From Halomonas sp. GD1P12 (GTDB taxonomy: Bacteria; Pseudomonadota; Gammaproteobacteria; Pseudomonadales; Halomonadaceae), in assembly GCF_025725645.1 (NCBI RefSeq), contig NZ_CP107007.1:620001-684000 (forward strand): a DNA stretch of 64,000 bases, in the 5' to 3' direction. The first letter of the stretch is position 1. Each line of letters opens with the position of its first letter. The notes under the pieces are model-generated. The model was not told where the DNA came from. It saw only the letters and a program-made list of their open reading frames with translations, and did no database searches. This document shows, one piece after another, positions 52,193 through 62,300 of this stretch. The position numbers and the translations under genes were made by a program.

Positions 52193-52270
52193 CTGGACTC
52201 CTCGTGACAAATAACGACCCGCAAGAATCTGATTTACTCGTCCCATCACAATGATAAAAGAGAGTTTTTT

Positions 52271-52729
52271 ATGCCCAGCAACGTTTATCTCGCAAGCGTT
52301 CAGCTTACCCGCTCCCAGGCAAAACGCATTCTCGAAGGCGCCGTCGATAAAGCACGCGAGTTCGATTTACCCCCCCTCACGCTGGTGGTATTGGACGGCG
52401 GTGGCCATCTGGTGGCCGCTGAGCGAGAGGACGGCTGTGGGCCGCTACGCTTTCCGGTGGCCAATGGCAAGGCGTTTGCAGCGCTTGGCATGGGGATTGC
52501 CAGCGGCGTGATGGGGGCGCGTAATCAGGAGCGCCCCGCATTTTTGGCAAGCGTCGCCGCCGCTTCCCAAGGGCAGGTAGTACCGGTAGCCGGCGGCGTA
52601 CCGATTCTGGACGATCAGCAGCGCGTTATCGGTGCCGTGGGGGTGAGCGGCGCATCGTCCGAGGAGGATCAAAGCGTCGCGATCGCCGGTATCGAGGCTG
52701 CCAATCTAGCGTTTGGCCTCGAACCCTGA
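52271..52729 (+). CDS. GlcG/HbpS-family protein, second paralog
   Basis: The 152-residue DUF336 protein shows LTLVVLDGGGHLVAAEREDG and GGVPILDDQQRVIGAVGVSG, the same motifs as glcG at 46094, but with a longer insertion (residues 60-100) rich in Ala and Gly. HbpS-like proteins bind haem or act as accessory factors for catabolic enzymes; the role here is unknown. It is a single-gene unit: a perfect terminator follows, and the TRAP genes start 295 bp later. Confidence 0.82.
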   Translation: MPSNVYLASVQLTRSQAKRILEGAVDKAREFDLPPLTLVVLDGGGHLVAAEREDGCGPLRFPVANGKAFAALGMGIASGVMGARNQERPAFLASVAAASQGQVVPVAGGVPILDDQQRVIGAVGVSGASSEEDQSVAIAGIEAANLAFGLEP

Positions 52730-52754
52730 CGTCGCCTAAGCAGGTTCATCAAGC

Positions 52755-52788
52755 AAACGGCGCCGAATTCGGCGCCGTTTTTATTTTT
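52755..52788 (+). terminator. Rho-independent terminator after the GlcG-like gene
   Basis: A perfect 26-bp palindrome (core CGGCGCCGAATTCGGCGCCG) is followed by TTATTTTT. The remaining gap to 53024 holds a 12-bp palindrome but no gene. Confidence 0.93.
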
Positions 52789-52861
52789 AAATTATTGAAT
52801 TTTCAAGATAAAAAATAAATCGTCCAATCCAAAGACGAAAGTTTAATACCTAATTTTGAAT

Positions 52862-52873
52862 TTTGAATTCAAA
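52862..52873. promoter_or_regulatory. TGAATTCA palindrome 2, upstream of the TRAP operon
   Basis: TTTGAATTCAAA is a perfect 12-bp palindrome inside an AT-rich block (52790-52880), about 150 bp before dctP. It contains the TGAATTCA core shared with two other sites in the cluster. Confidence 0.5.
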
Positions 52874-53024
52874 TTGTAAGGGCAGAACGAGCAAGGACAT
52901 CCAACTAATAACGTTAAAGTACGCTTGCTGAGTCCCATGGTTACCAGCGAGCGCCCGCCAGGTGCCGCCGACGCCTTGCTGCGACGGCACCGAGACAACA
53001 ACAACTATTCACTCGGAGTGCTCT

Positions 53025-54002
53025 ATGAAATTCCTCAAACCTGCATTCATGGCTGCGGCCATCTCCTTAAGCCTTGGTGCGTTTGGCGCATCTGCCGAAA
53101 CCGAAATTCGCCTTGGCCACGTTGGCGGGCCGGGCTCGCTGTTTGAAATCACCGCCAACCGCTTTGCCGAACTCGCTAACGAGCGCCTCGACGGGGTGGC
53201 CGAGGTAAGCGTTTATGGCAATAGCCAGTTGGGCAGCGATGAGTCGATGCTTCGCCGGCTACGCTTGGGCTCGCTGGATTTGACCATTCCTTCGACGGTC
53301 ATGAGTTCTGAAGACGCGCAGTTCGCTCTGTTCGAAATGCCTTATCTGATCGAAAACCGCGAGCATATGAAGCGCGTACGCGACGAGGTCGTTCGTGGCC
53401 CGTTGGCGGAGGCCGCCCAAGCGCGTGGGTTCGAGGTGCTTGGCGTATGGGAAAACGGTTTCAGACAGATCACCAACAACGTTCGCCCGATAGTAGTGCC
53501 GGAGGATTTGGACGGCATCAAGCTGCGTACCCCGAGCGGCGTTTGGCGTATCGAGATGTTTAGAAGCTATGGCGCGGCGCCGTCTCCCATGTCGCTTTCC
53601 GAGGTGTTCGTCGCTCTACAGACCGGCGCGATGGATGGCCAGGAAAACCCTTTGATCCAGGCCTACTCCTCGCGCTTCCAGGAAGTGCAGGAGTATCTCT
53701 CTATGTCGAACCACGTCTACACACCGGCCTATCTGGTAGCGGGTGCGAGCTGGAATCGTTTGCCCGAAGAGGTACGCACGGTGTTGGAAGAAGTTGCGGT
53801 CGAAGTGGAAGACTTTGCGCTCGAGGAGGGCGCGCGGCTGGACGAGGAGATTCTCGTTCTCATGGAAGAGGCGGGTATGGAAGTAAACGACGTAGACTTC
53901 GAGGCGTTTTCCGAGGCCTCCCAGCCCATCTATGAAAAGTTCGCCAACGAGGTGGACAACGGCCAGGAATTGATCGATCAGGTTAATGCGCTGCGCGAAT
54001 AA
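53025..54002 (+). CDS. TRAP transporter substrate-binding protein (DctP family)
   Basis: The 325-residue periplasmic binding protein has a signal peptide ending ASA before ETEIRLGH. The family core LRTPSGVWRIEMFRSYGAAP carries the arginine that binds the substrate carboxylate, and EVFVALQTGAMDGQENPL follows. The substrate is an organic acid, but which one is not readable. I chose ATG 53025 (MKFLKPAF) after CGGAG. The small and large permease genes follow at 54057 and 54627. Confidence 0.93.
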   Translation: MKFLKPAFMAAAISLSLGAFGASAETEIRLGHVGGPGSLFEITANRFAELANERLDGVAEVSVYGNSQLGSDESMLRRLRLGSLDLTIPSTVMSSEDAQFALFEMPYLIENREHMKRVRDEVVRGPLAEAAQARGFEVLGVWENGFRQITNNVRPIVVPEDLDGIKLRTPSGVWRIEMFRSYGAAPSPMSLSEVFVALQTGAMDGQENPLIQAYSSRFQEVQEYLSMSNHVYTPAYLVAGASWNRLPEEVRTVLEEVAVEVEDFALEEGARLDEEILVLMEEAGMEVNDVDFEAFSEASQPIYEKFANEVDNGQELIDQVNALRE

Positions 54003-54056
54003 CCATCATCACGCCAAGCGCCTCTCAACGAGGCGCTTCAGGTCTCGGAGGTTTCA

Positions 54057-54617
54057 ATGAGTACTTTTGACAGGTTCAGGAAAGCCTACTCTGTCTTTCT
54101 TGAAGCGATCGTGGTGGTGCTTGTTATTGCGCTTGCCGGGGTAGTAACCATCGGGTTCGTTACCCGATACCTGGGTTCGCCGCTTAGCTGGTACGACGAG
54201 TTGGCGGCGGTGCTGCTGGCTTGGGTCACCTACTACGGCACGGCCCTGGCCGCTGCGAAAGGCGCCCACATTACCTGCCCCAGCGTTCTCAACATGTGTC
54301 CGCCCTCCATCCGAGTGCCCATAGCGCTGCTGGCAGAGGCGATCACCATTGGTTTCTTCGTCTTTCTGGGTCTTGCGAGCTATCAGGTCATTTTAATCCT
54401 CGACGGAGTGAACATGGTGAGCCTGCCCTCGATCTCGATGCAGCTCACTCAATCCGCCATTCCGGTAGCGTCGGTACTTTTCATTATCGCCGAGCTACTG
54501 CGCCTGCCGGAGATCGTCAAACACGCCCGTGGCAAGGGCTTCATCGATCACGAGCTCGAAGAAGCAGGGCTCGATGCCGATGAGGTCGAGGCCGTCAGCA
54601 CACAGCATCGAGGATAG
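54057..54617 (+). CDS. TRAP transporter small permease (DctQ family)
   Basis: The 186-residue protein has four membrane helices (about 16-36, 48-68, 88-110 and 128-148) and the LSWYDELAAVLLAWVTYYG motif typical of DctQ. It pairs with the large permease, whose gene begins nine bases after this stop. The C-terminus is acidic. CGGAGG precedes the start. Confidence 0.92.
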   Translation: MSTFDRFRKAYSVFLEAIVVVLVIALAGVVTIGFVTRYLGSPLSWYDELAAVLLAWVTYYGTALAAAKGAHITCPSVLNMCPPSIRVPIALLAEAITIGFFVFLGLASYQVILILDGVNMVSLPSISMQLTQSAIPVASVLFIIAELLRLPEIVKHARGKGFIDHELEEAGLDADEVEAVSTQHRG

Positions 54618-54626
54618 GTAATCACC

Positions 54627-55910
54627 ATGGTTATTCTCTATATATTTCTGGCGCTGATCGTGCTGATCTTGATCAATGTCCCCGTGGCGGTCGCCCTTGC
54701 GTTGGTAGGTACCGTAGCCACGTTCATGACCTACGGCAGCATGGCGATGCCCACCGTGGGCATGACGATGTTCGAAGGCGCGACCAACTTCCCCCTTATC
54801 GCAATACCGCTGTTTATTCTCGCCGGCGCCATCATGAATGCCTCGAGCATTTCTCGGCGGCTGATCGATCTGGCCATGGCGATGGTCGGCTTTATCAAAG
54901 GAGGGCTCTCGATGGTGACCATCGGAGCCTCGGTGTTCTTCGCGGAAATTTCCGGCTCGTCCGTTGCTGGGGTCTCGGCGATCGGCAGTATTTTGATTCC
55001 CGCTATGCGCAAGAAAGGCTATTCGAAAGAGTTCGCGGCCTCGATCTCCTCGTCGGCGGCGAGCCTCGCGATCATTTTGCCGCCGTCCATTCCGATGATT
55101 CTCTACGCGGTCATGTCGGGGGAGTCGGTGGTTCAGATGTTCGTTGCGGGCATCTTCCCGGGACTTCTCGGCGCGATGGGCTTGGCAGCGATGTGCTACT
55201 ACCTGGCGCGCAAGTATAACTTTCCTTCGGAAGGGCGTTTTCGCGTCTCTCAACTCTGGCTGGCACTGAAGGAAGCCGTTTGGGCACTATTGATTCCGGT
55301 CATCATCCTGGGCGGTATCTTCGGCGGCTTTGTCACCGCGACCGAAGGTGCGGCGCTCGCTGTGTGCGTGGCCATCTTCATCAGTGCCGTGGTGTATCGC
55401 GAGTTCACGATCAAGAACTTCATCGACTCCTGTAAGAGCGCCGGTATCCAGACCGCGGTGGTCATGCTGCTGGTCGCGGCCTCCGCCGTGGTCGGCGGCT
55501 ATCTGACCGAAACTCGAGTACCTCAGGAAATCGCCTTGCAGATCAGCGAGCTGACGGACAACCGCTATGTAATATTGGCGCTTTTGAACGTCATCTTCCT
55601 GATTCTCGGAATCTTCCTGCACTCTGCCGCGGCCATCATTTTGGTGGTGCCGATCGTGCTGCCGCTGGTCATCGAAGTCGGGATCGACCCGCTGCACTTT
55701 GGTTTGATCGTCACGCTCAACCTGGCCATCGGTCAGCAAACTCCGCCGGTTGCGAGCGTGCTGATCGCATCGTGCTCGATCGCCAAATCGGATATCTGGG
55801 CGACCTCGAAGACCAACTTGTGGTTCATCGCGGTGCTGTTCACCATTTTGATGATCAACACCTACATTCCCGCCTTCGCGCTGGCGCTGGTTAACTTCGT
55901 CTACGGCTAA
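54627..55910 (+). CDS. TRAP transporter large permease (DctM family)
   Basis: The 427-residue protein has about 12 membrane helices and DctM motifs: FPLIAIPLFILAGAIMNAS near 55, SGSSVAGVSAIGSI near 112, and ILPPSIPMILYAVMSGES near 150. It forms the sodium-driven channel part of the TRAP system. GATAGG lies before its ATG. A crotonase gene follows after 24 bp and is probably cotranscribed. Confidence 0.94.
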   Translation: MVILYIFLALIVLILINVPVAVALALVGTVATFMTYGSMAMPTVGMTMFEGATNFPLIAIPLFILAGAIMNASSISRRLIDLAMAMVGFIKGGLSMVTIGASVFFAEISGSSVAGVSAIGSILIPAMRKKGYSKEFAASISSSAASLAIILPPSIPMILYAVMSGESVVQMFVAGIFPGLLGAMGLAAMCYYLARKYNFPSEGRFRVSQLWLALKEAVWALLIPVIILGGIFGGFVTATEGAALAVCVAIFISAVVYREFTIKNFIDSCKSAGIQTAVVMLLVAASAVVGGYLTETRVPQEIALQISELTDNRYVILALLNVIFLILGIFLHSAAAIILVVPIVLPLVIEVGIDPLHFGLIVTLNLAIGQQTPPVASVLIASCSIAKSDIWATSKTNLWFIAVLFTILMINTYIPAFALALVNFVYG

Positions 55911-55934
55911 CCACCGACTCCGGGAGAAAAGACA

Positions 55935-56741
55935 ATGACGCAGAAGACAAAAAAGCCTACGACTGACAGCGTGCATTTCGAGATCAAGGAGGGCGTGGCT
56001 TGGTTGGGCTTCAACCGTCCGCAAAGCCGTAACGCCATGACGTGGGACATGTACAACGCGCTCGAGTACTACTGCGATACGCTCGCCGAAGAGAGCGGGG
56101 TCCATGCGCTGGTCTTGCACGGTATGGGGGGGGAGGCCTTCGTGGCCGGCACCGATATTACCCAGTTCGCCAGTTTCGACAAATCCGCGGACGCCATCGA
56201 CTACGAGCGCCGCATCGACCGGGTAGTCGGAAAGTTGGAAAACTTTCCCAAACCGACGCTTGCGCTCATCGAGGGCGCCTGCGTCGGCGGGGGCGCCGCG
56301 CTTGCGCTGGTCTGTGACTTTCGCTACGCCACCGAGTCGATGAAGTTTGGCGTGCCCATCGCCAAGACGCTGGGCAATACACTTTCGATCACCAATGTCT
56401 CGCGGCTGGTGGAAACGCTGGGCACAGCGCGGGCCAAGGAGGTGTTGATGTTGGCTCGGCTGGTCACCGGTCATGAGGCACTGTTGCTGGGACTGGTCAA
56501 CGAGCTGTTTTCATCGGATAGCATTTACGACGACGTCAAAAGCCGAGCGGCAGACTTTTTGAAGCGCGCGCCGCTGACCCTTCAGGCAAGCAAGGCGTTG
56601 ATCAACCGCGTGCAGCAGAGCCACAGGCTGACACCGGATGCGGGCGATGACTGGGTCAGTATCTGCTACATGAGCGAAGACTTCGCCGCGGCGGTGAACA
56701 AGTTCGTCAACAAGACGCCTTTTGAGTGGTCCGGCCGCTAA
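55935..56741 (+). CDS. Crotonase-superfamily protein with atypical active site
   Basis: The 268-residue protein has the enoyl-CoA hydratase/isomerase fold, with the oxyanion-hole segments AFVAGTDITQF (about 68-78) and CVGGGAALAL (about 116-125). In rat hydratase two glutamates catalyse water addition (GGGCEL and FGQPE). Here they align with A122 (GGGAAL) and I142 (FGVPIAKTLG), so simple hydratase chemistry is doubtful. It could be a dehydratase, hydrolase or decarboxylase acting on a CoA ester made by the next gene. GGGAGAA precedes the ATG; the CoA-transferase gene follows after 20 bp. Confidence 0.82.
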   Translation: MTQKTKKPTTDSVHFEIKEGVAWLGFNRPQSRNAMTWDMYNALEYYCDTLAEESGVHALVLHGMGGEAFVAGTDITQFASFDKSADAIDYERRIDRVVGKLENFPKPTLALIEGACVGGGAALALVCDFRYATESMKFGVPIAKTLGNTLSITNVSRLVETLGTARAKEVLMLARLVTGHEALLLGLVNELFSSDSIYDDVKSRAADFLKRAPLTLQASKALINRVQQSHRLTPDAGDDWVSICYMSEDFAAAVNKFVNKTPFEWSGR

Positions 56742-56761
56742 CGTTTTAGGGAGACACGCGC

Positions 56762-57949
56762 ATGCAAGCGTTACACAATATGAAAGTACTCGATGTCTCG
56801 CAAATCATGGCAGGGCCTTATTGCACCATGGTGCTGGCCGACATGGGTGCCGACGTCATCAAGGTAGAAAAGCTCAATGGAGGCGACGATAGCCGCCAGA
56901 TGGGGCCTTACGTCAACGGCGAGTCCACCTGCTTTTCGCAAATCAACCGCAACAAGAAAAGCATCTCGCTCAACCTGAAGGACGAGCGGGGCCGCGAGAT
57001 TTTTTATCAGTTGGCCGCGGATGCCGACGTCATCGTCGAAAACTATCGCCCGGGGGTCACGAAGTCGCTATCAATCGACTATGACACGATCAAGGCTATC
57101 AACCCGAGCATCGTCTACTGCTCGATCTCCGGTTATGGCCAAACCGGGCCCTACAGCCATAAAGGCGGCTTCGACCTGGTGGCTCAGGGAATGACGGGGC
57201 TCATGTCGATGACCGGCGAGCCCGGTCGCCGCCCGCTCAAGACCGGTATCGCGGTCTACGATATCGGCGCCGGCATCACCGCCGTCTACTCCATTCTCGC
57301 CGCCCACATTCATAAGATGCAGACCGGTGAGGGCCAGCACGTCGATATCGCCATTACCGAGTGCGGTCTGCCCTGGTTCACTTGGGAGGCTGCCGCCTAC
57401 TTTTCCGAGGGCACCGTGCCCGAACCTACCGGCTGGCGTCATCGGGTATCGGCTCCTTATCAAGCGGTTAAGGCGAGTGACGGTTATCTGATGCTGGGCT
57501 GCGCCAATCAGCGCACTTGGGAGCGCTTTTGTTCCGACGTGCTGAAAACGCCCTCGTTAATGGAGGACGCGCGGTTTTTGACCAACTTCGACCGCGGCCA
57601 GCACGTCGACGAGTTGGAAGCCGTTCTGGAAGCGATGATGGCCGAGCGTACGGTGGATGAGTGGCTCACCCTTTGCGATAGCGCTGGCGTTCCCGCAGGT
57701 CCAATCAATAATTTTGCCCAAGCGCTGGACGACGAACATTATCTGGCGCGCGGTATGGTCCAGGAAATGGAGCATCCCGTGATTGGCAAGATGAAAACCA
57801 TCGGTTTTCCTAGCAAATTTTCTAGAACCCCGTCGGAAATTCGCTCTTCGGCACCGCTTTTCGCCCAGCACACCGACGAAGTGTTGGGAGATCTCGGCAT
57901 GAGTCGAGAGCAACTCGATAACCTGCGTGAGGAAGGTTGTATCAAATAG
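56762..57949 (+). CDS. Class III (CaiB/BaiF) CoA-transferase
   Basis: The 395-residue protein has MAGPYCTMVLADMGADVIKV near residue 15, the catalytic aspartate D167 in AVYDIGAG, and TGEGQHVDIAITE near 195, all class III hallmarks. These enzymes move CoA between carboxylic acids through aspartyl-CoA intermediates. Paired with a crotonase it resembles the AcuN/AcuK pair of acrylate use in Halomonas, but the specificity is not shown. It follows the crotonase by 20 bp with AGGGAG upstream. A TGAATTCA palindrome follows its stop. Confidence 0.88.
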   Translation: MQALHNMKVLDVSQIMAGPYCTMVLADMGADVIKVEKLNGGDDSRQMGPYVNGESTCFSQINRNKKSISLNLKDERGREIFYQLAADADVIVENYRPGVTKSLSIDYDTIKAINPSIVYCSISGYGQTGPYSHKGGFDLVAQGMTGLMSMTGEPGRRPLKTGIAVYDIGAGITAVYSILAAHIHKMQTGEGQHVDIAITECGLPWFTWEAAAYFSEGTVPEPTGWRHRVSAPYQAVKASDGYLMLGCANQRTWERFCSDVLKTPSLMEDARFLTNFDRGQHVDELEAVLEAMMAERTVDEWLTLCDSAGVPAGPINNFAQALDDEHYLARGMVQEMEHPVIGKMKTIGFPSKFSRTPSEIRSSAPLFAQHTDEVLGDLGMSREQLDNLREEGCIK

Positions 57950-57971
57950 CAGTTTTTTTAAAGTCGACGTT

Positions 57972-57979
57972 TGAATTCA
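57972..57979. promoter_or_regulatory. TGAATTCA palindrome 3, upstream of the aminotransferase
   Basis: GTTTGAATTCATTATTCAAA contains the same 8-bp core as sites 52185 and 52864. It lies 89 bp before the aminotransferase start and 22 bp after the CoA-transferase stop, marking a second promoter in the cluster. Confidence 0.5.
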
Positions 57980-58068
57980 TTATTCAAAAAGTGCGGCGTC
58001 GATAAACGTAGCCTTATCGGCGCCATTGTCATCACAGCAGCGAGATCAACAATAAAAGGATCTATTCC

Positions 58069-59292
58069 ATGCTCAACCTCGATTTTCATCCCACCGGCCG
58101 CCATTTTTTGCAAATTCCAGGGCCATCACCCGTACCGGACCGCATCCTGCGCGCCATGAGCTTGCCCACGATCGACCACCGTGGCCCGGAGTTCGGCGCG
58201 CTGGGGCTCGAACTTCTCGAGAAAATCAAACGCGTCTTCAAGACCGAACACCCGGTCATTATTTACCCGGCCTCGGGAACCGGCGCTTGGGAAGCCGCGC
58301 TAGCCAATACGCTCTCGCCCGGCGATCAGGTATTGATGTTCGAAACCGGCCACTTTGCAACGCTTTGGCACAAGATGGCGCTCAGATTGCAGCTTGAGCC
58401 CGAATTCATCGGCCTGCCGGACTACGATGGCTGGCGCCAGGGCGTACAAGCCGACATGATCGAGGCGCGACTCAAGGAGGATAGCAATCACGCCATCAAG
58501 GCAGTGTGCGTCGTGCATAACGAAACCTCGACTGGCGTTACCAGCGACATCGCCTCGGTGCGCCGCGCCATCGACGCTGCCGGCCACCCGGCGCTTTTGA
58601 TCGTCGATACCATTTCCGGGCTTGCCAGCGCTGACTATCGCCACGATGAGTGGGGCGTTGATGTCACCGTATCAGGGTCCCAGAAAGGCCTCATGTTGCC
58701 GCCGGGGATCAGTTTCAACGCGCTGTCGCCCAAGGCGATCGAAGTGAGCAAGGGCGCGAAGCTGCCCAGAAGCTTCTGGGCCTGGGATGAAATATTGGAG
58801 GCCAACAAGAACGGCTACTGGCCTTATACCCCAAGTACCAACCTACTCTACGGGCTGAACGAGGCGCTCGATATGCTATTGGAGGAGGGAATGGAGCAGG
58901 TGTTCGAGCGCCATGCGCGCTGGGGAGCTGGCGTACGCGCGGCGGTCCAAGCTTGGGGGCTGGAGATCCAGTGTCAGGATCCAGCGCTCTATTCACCGGT
59001 ATTGACGGGAGTCGTCATGCCTGAGGGGATCGATGCCGACGCGGTACGGCAGATCATCTACGAGCGCTTCGATCTCTCGCTGGGCATGGGCCTTGGCAAG
59101 GCGAAGGGCAAGATGTTCCGTATCGGTCACTTGGGCGACTGTAACGACTTGACACTCATCGCCACCCTTGGTGGCTGCGAGGCGGGCATGAAGCTTGCCG
59201 GTGTCGAGCTCAAAGCCAGCGGCGTCACAGCAGCGCTCGACTATTTCGCCGAGCATCCACACCGGTTTTCCCGCGATCAATCAGGCCAATAG
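58069..59292 (+). CDS. Class V aminotransferase (serine/aspartate-glyoxylate type)
   Basis: The 407-residue PLP enzyme resembles serine-glyoxylate and aspartate-glyoxylate (BhcA-like) aminotransferases. It shows IPGPSPVPDRILRAM at the start, PTIDHRGPEFG, YPASGTGAWEAAL, HNETSTGV and the PLP lysine in SGSQKGLMLPPG. These enzymes turn glyoxylate into glycine. The other enzymes of the beta-hydroxyaspartate cycle are absent nearby, so serine or another amino donor is possible. The start follows AAAAGGA by nine bases. The dehydrogenase gene begins 13 bases after its stop. Confidence 0.85.
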   Translation: MLNLDFHPTGRHFLQIPGPSPVPDRILRAMSLPTIDHRGPEFGALGLELLEKIKRVFKTEHPVIIYPASGTGAWEAALANTLSPGDQVLMFETGHFATLWHKMALRLQLEPEFIGLPDYDGWRQGVQADMIEARLKEDSNHAIKAVCVVHNETSTGVTSDIASVRRAIDAAGHPALLIVDTISGLASADYRHDEWGVDVTVSGSQKGLMLPPGISFNALSPKAIEVSKGAKLPRSFWAWDEILEANKNGYWPYTPSTNLLYGLNEALDMLLEEGMEQVFERHARWGAGVRAAVQAWGLEIQCQDPALYSPVLTGVVMPEGIDADAVRQIIYERFDLSLGMGLGKAKGKMFRIGHLGDCNDLTLIATLGGCEAGMKLAGVELKASGVTAALDYFAEHPHRFSRDQSGQ

Positions 59293-59305
59293 GCCGGGAG
59301 GCGAC

Positions 59306-62300
59306 ATGATATCGCTGACTCAGCCGCCACGGTCTGCCGACGCCAAAATCAAGCCGGTGAGTGAGCTCGCGGCCAGGCTTTCTCGTGAAATAGCCGGCGA
59401 CGTACTCTTCGATCACGCCAGCCGCGGACGCTATTCCACCGATGCGTCGATCTATCAAATCACGCCGGTGGGAGTGATCATTCCGCGCCACCAAGAGGAT
59501 CTCACCTTGGCGCTGGATATCGCGCGCGATGCCGATGTGCCGATGCTGGTCCGTGGAGGCGGCACCAGTCAGTGCGGGCAGACCGTGGGCGAGGCGCTGA
59601 TACTAGACACCACGCGCTGGCTCAACCAGGTGGTGGAGTTCGACGAGCAGGCACAAACCGTCGTGGTCGAGCCGGGCATGGTGCTCGATCACCTCAACGC
59701 CTGGCTCAAGCCTTACGGGCTCTGGTTTCCGGTGGATGTATCCACCAGCGCCCAGTGCACGATCGGCGGCATGGCTGGCAACAACTCCTGCGGTTCACGC
59801 TCGATCTATTACGGCAACATGGTGCACAACGTGTTAGGGCTCGACGCGGTGTTGGCCGATGGCAGCGAGGTGAGCCTTGGGTTCGTCGATCAGTTCTCCA
59901 TCAGTAGCCGGGAGCAGGCGTTGGCCGAAAAAGTCAGGGCCATCGCCGAAAAGGTCGGCCCGGAGATTCGGGAACACTTTCCCAAAGTGCTGCGCCGGGT
60001 CGGTGGCTATAATCTGGACCTTTTCGACTGTCAAAACCCGATTCCCTACGACCCTGATCACCGTCCGAATCTATCGCACCTGCTGGTGGGCTCGGAAGGA
60101 ACGTTGGGGGTCAGCCGGCGTATCAAGCTAAAACTTTCACCGCTGCCGGAAAAGAAGGTGCTGGGCGTAGTCAATTTCCCCACTTTCTATCAGGCGATGG
60201 ATCTCACTCAGCACATTGCCAAGCTTGGCCCCATGGCCGTGGAGCTGGTCGACCGTACGATGATCGAGCTTTCACTCGAGAATCCGGCGTTTCGCCCGGT
60301 CATCGAGAAAGCCTTGATCGGCCGCCCCGAAGCGATGCTGTTGGTGGAGTTCGCTGGTGCAGATCAGGCTGTGCTCGTGCAAAAACTCGACGAACTCAAC
60401 GAACGCATGGGCGAGCTGGGCCTTGGTGGCAGCGTGGTCAACATGATTGATGCCAGCGAGCAGAAGGCGCTCTGGAACGTGCGCAAGGCCGGGCTCAACA
60501 TCATGATGAGCATGAAAGGGGATGGCAAACCGGTATCGTTCATCGAGGATTGCGCGGTACCGCTGGAACATTTGGCCGAATACACCGACAAACTGACCCA
60601 GGTTTTTCATCGTTATGGGACGGAAGGAACCTGGTACGCCCACGCAGGTGCCGGCACGCTTCACGTGCGCCCGATCCTCGACCTGCGCCGGGGCGGGGCC
60701 GAGAAGATGCGGGAAATCGCCGAGCATGCCTCGAGTTTGGTGCGTGAATACAAGGGCGCCTATTCCGGTGAGCACGGCGACGGTATCTGCCGGGGCGAGT
60801 GGGTCGCTTGGCAGTTCGGCGAAACCGTCAACAATGCGTTCAAGGAAATCAAGGCGCTCTTCGATCCCCATAATCGTTTTAACCCTGGAAAGATCGTCGA
60901 TACCCCGAAAATGGACGATGAACGCTACTTTCGCTTTCCCACAAGCTACGATCGTATTCCGCTCACGCCTGTATTTGATTGGTCCGCTTGGAATGTCGAG
61001 CGTGATCCGCTCACCGGCGAGCAGAGCCCTCCGGGGACGGCGGGCGATGCCACCCACGGTCTCGCGATGGCGGTCGAGATGTGCAACAACAATGGGCATT
61101 GCCGCAAGTTCGATGCGGGCACCATGTGTCCAAGCTACCGGGCGACTCTGGATGAGAAGCACCTGACCCGGGGGCGAGCCAATACCCTGCGCCTGGTGCT
61201 TTCCGGTCAGATGGGCGAGGAAGGACTGGCCGATGACAGCGTGAAAGAGGCGCTGGATCTCTGCGTCTCCTGCAAGGGCTGTAAGCGTGACTGCCCCACG
61301 GGGGTCGACATGGCCAAGTTCAAGATCGAAGCGCGCACGGCCCGAGCGCGGCTCAAGGGGCTTTCGCTTCGCGATCGCATGGTCGGCGAGATGCCGCGCT
61401 ACGCACGCTGGGCTCACCGCTTAAAGGGCGTAACGCGAACCGTCGAGCGCATTCCGTTGATCGCCTCGCCGCTCAAGCGCGCGTTGGGGCTCGCGCCACA
61501 GCGCGCCTTTCCCGTTTTCGATGGCAACTTTCTGGTAGAGCCGCACCAAAACGCACGCGAACGCGGTCAGCGCGACGTGCTGCTATTCGTGGATACGTTC
61601 AACAACTATATGGAAAGCGACAATGCTCGAGCGGCCAAGCGTGTGCTGGAGTCTGCGGGCTATCACGTACACTTGAACGTGCAAAAAGGACAGCGACCGC
61701 TTTGCTGTGGGCGCACCCACCTGGCAGCCGGTCAGTTCGACAAGGCAAAGGCTGAAGCACGGCGAACGCTCGACTATCTGATGCCCTTCGTTCAGCGCGG
61801 CGTGGCGGTGGTCGGGCTTGAGCCGTCATGCCTGTTGACCCTACGCGACGAGTTTCTGCAGTACGGCTTTGGCGATGAGGCTCGGGCACTTGCCGAGTCT
61901 GCTTACCTCTTCGAAGAATTTCTGGTCAAGGCAAAGGCTGCCGGCGAACTTACGCTGTCGCTCGAGCCGTTGGAGACGTCTCACGCGCTGCTTCATGGCC
62001 ACTGCCATCAAAAGGCGTTCGATGCACTACGCCCGGTCGAGGAGGTGCTTGGCTGGATTCCCGGTCTCCGCGTTGAAACCATCGAGTCCTCCTGCTGCGG
62101 TATGGCGGGGAGTTTCGGCTACGAAGCGGAGCATTTCGACGCCTCGATGAAAATGGCCGAACTCAGTCTGCTACCCGCCGTGCGCGGCGCCAACGCCGAT
62201 ACGCTGGTAGTCGCCGATGGCACTAGCTGCCGCCACCAGATTCATGATGGTGCTCAGCGTAACGCCATTCATGTTGCCCGCGTGCTGGAGCAAGCGTTAT

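Noticed and set aside
58069..59292. A beta-hydroxyaspartate cycle locus
   Set aside because: Only a BhcA-like aminotransferase is present; aldolase, dehydratase and iminosuccinate reductase genes are not in the window.
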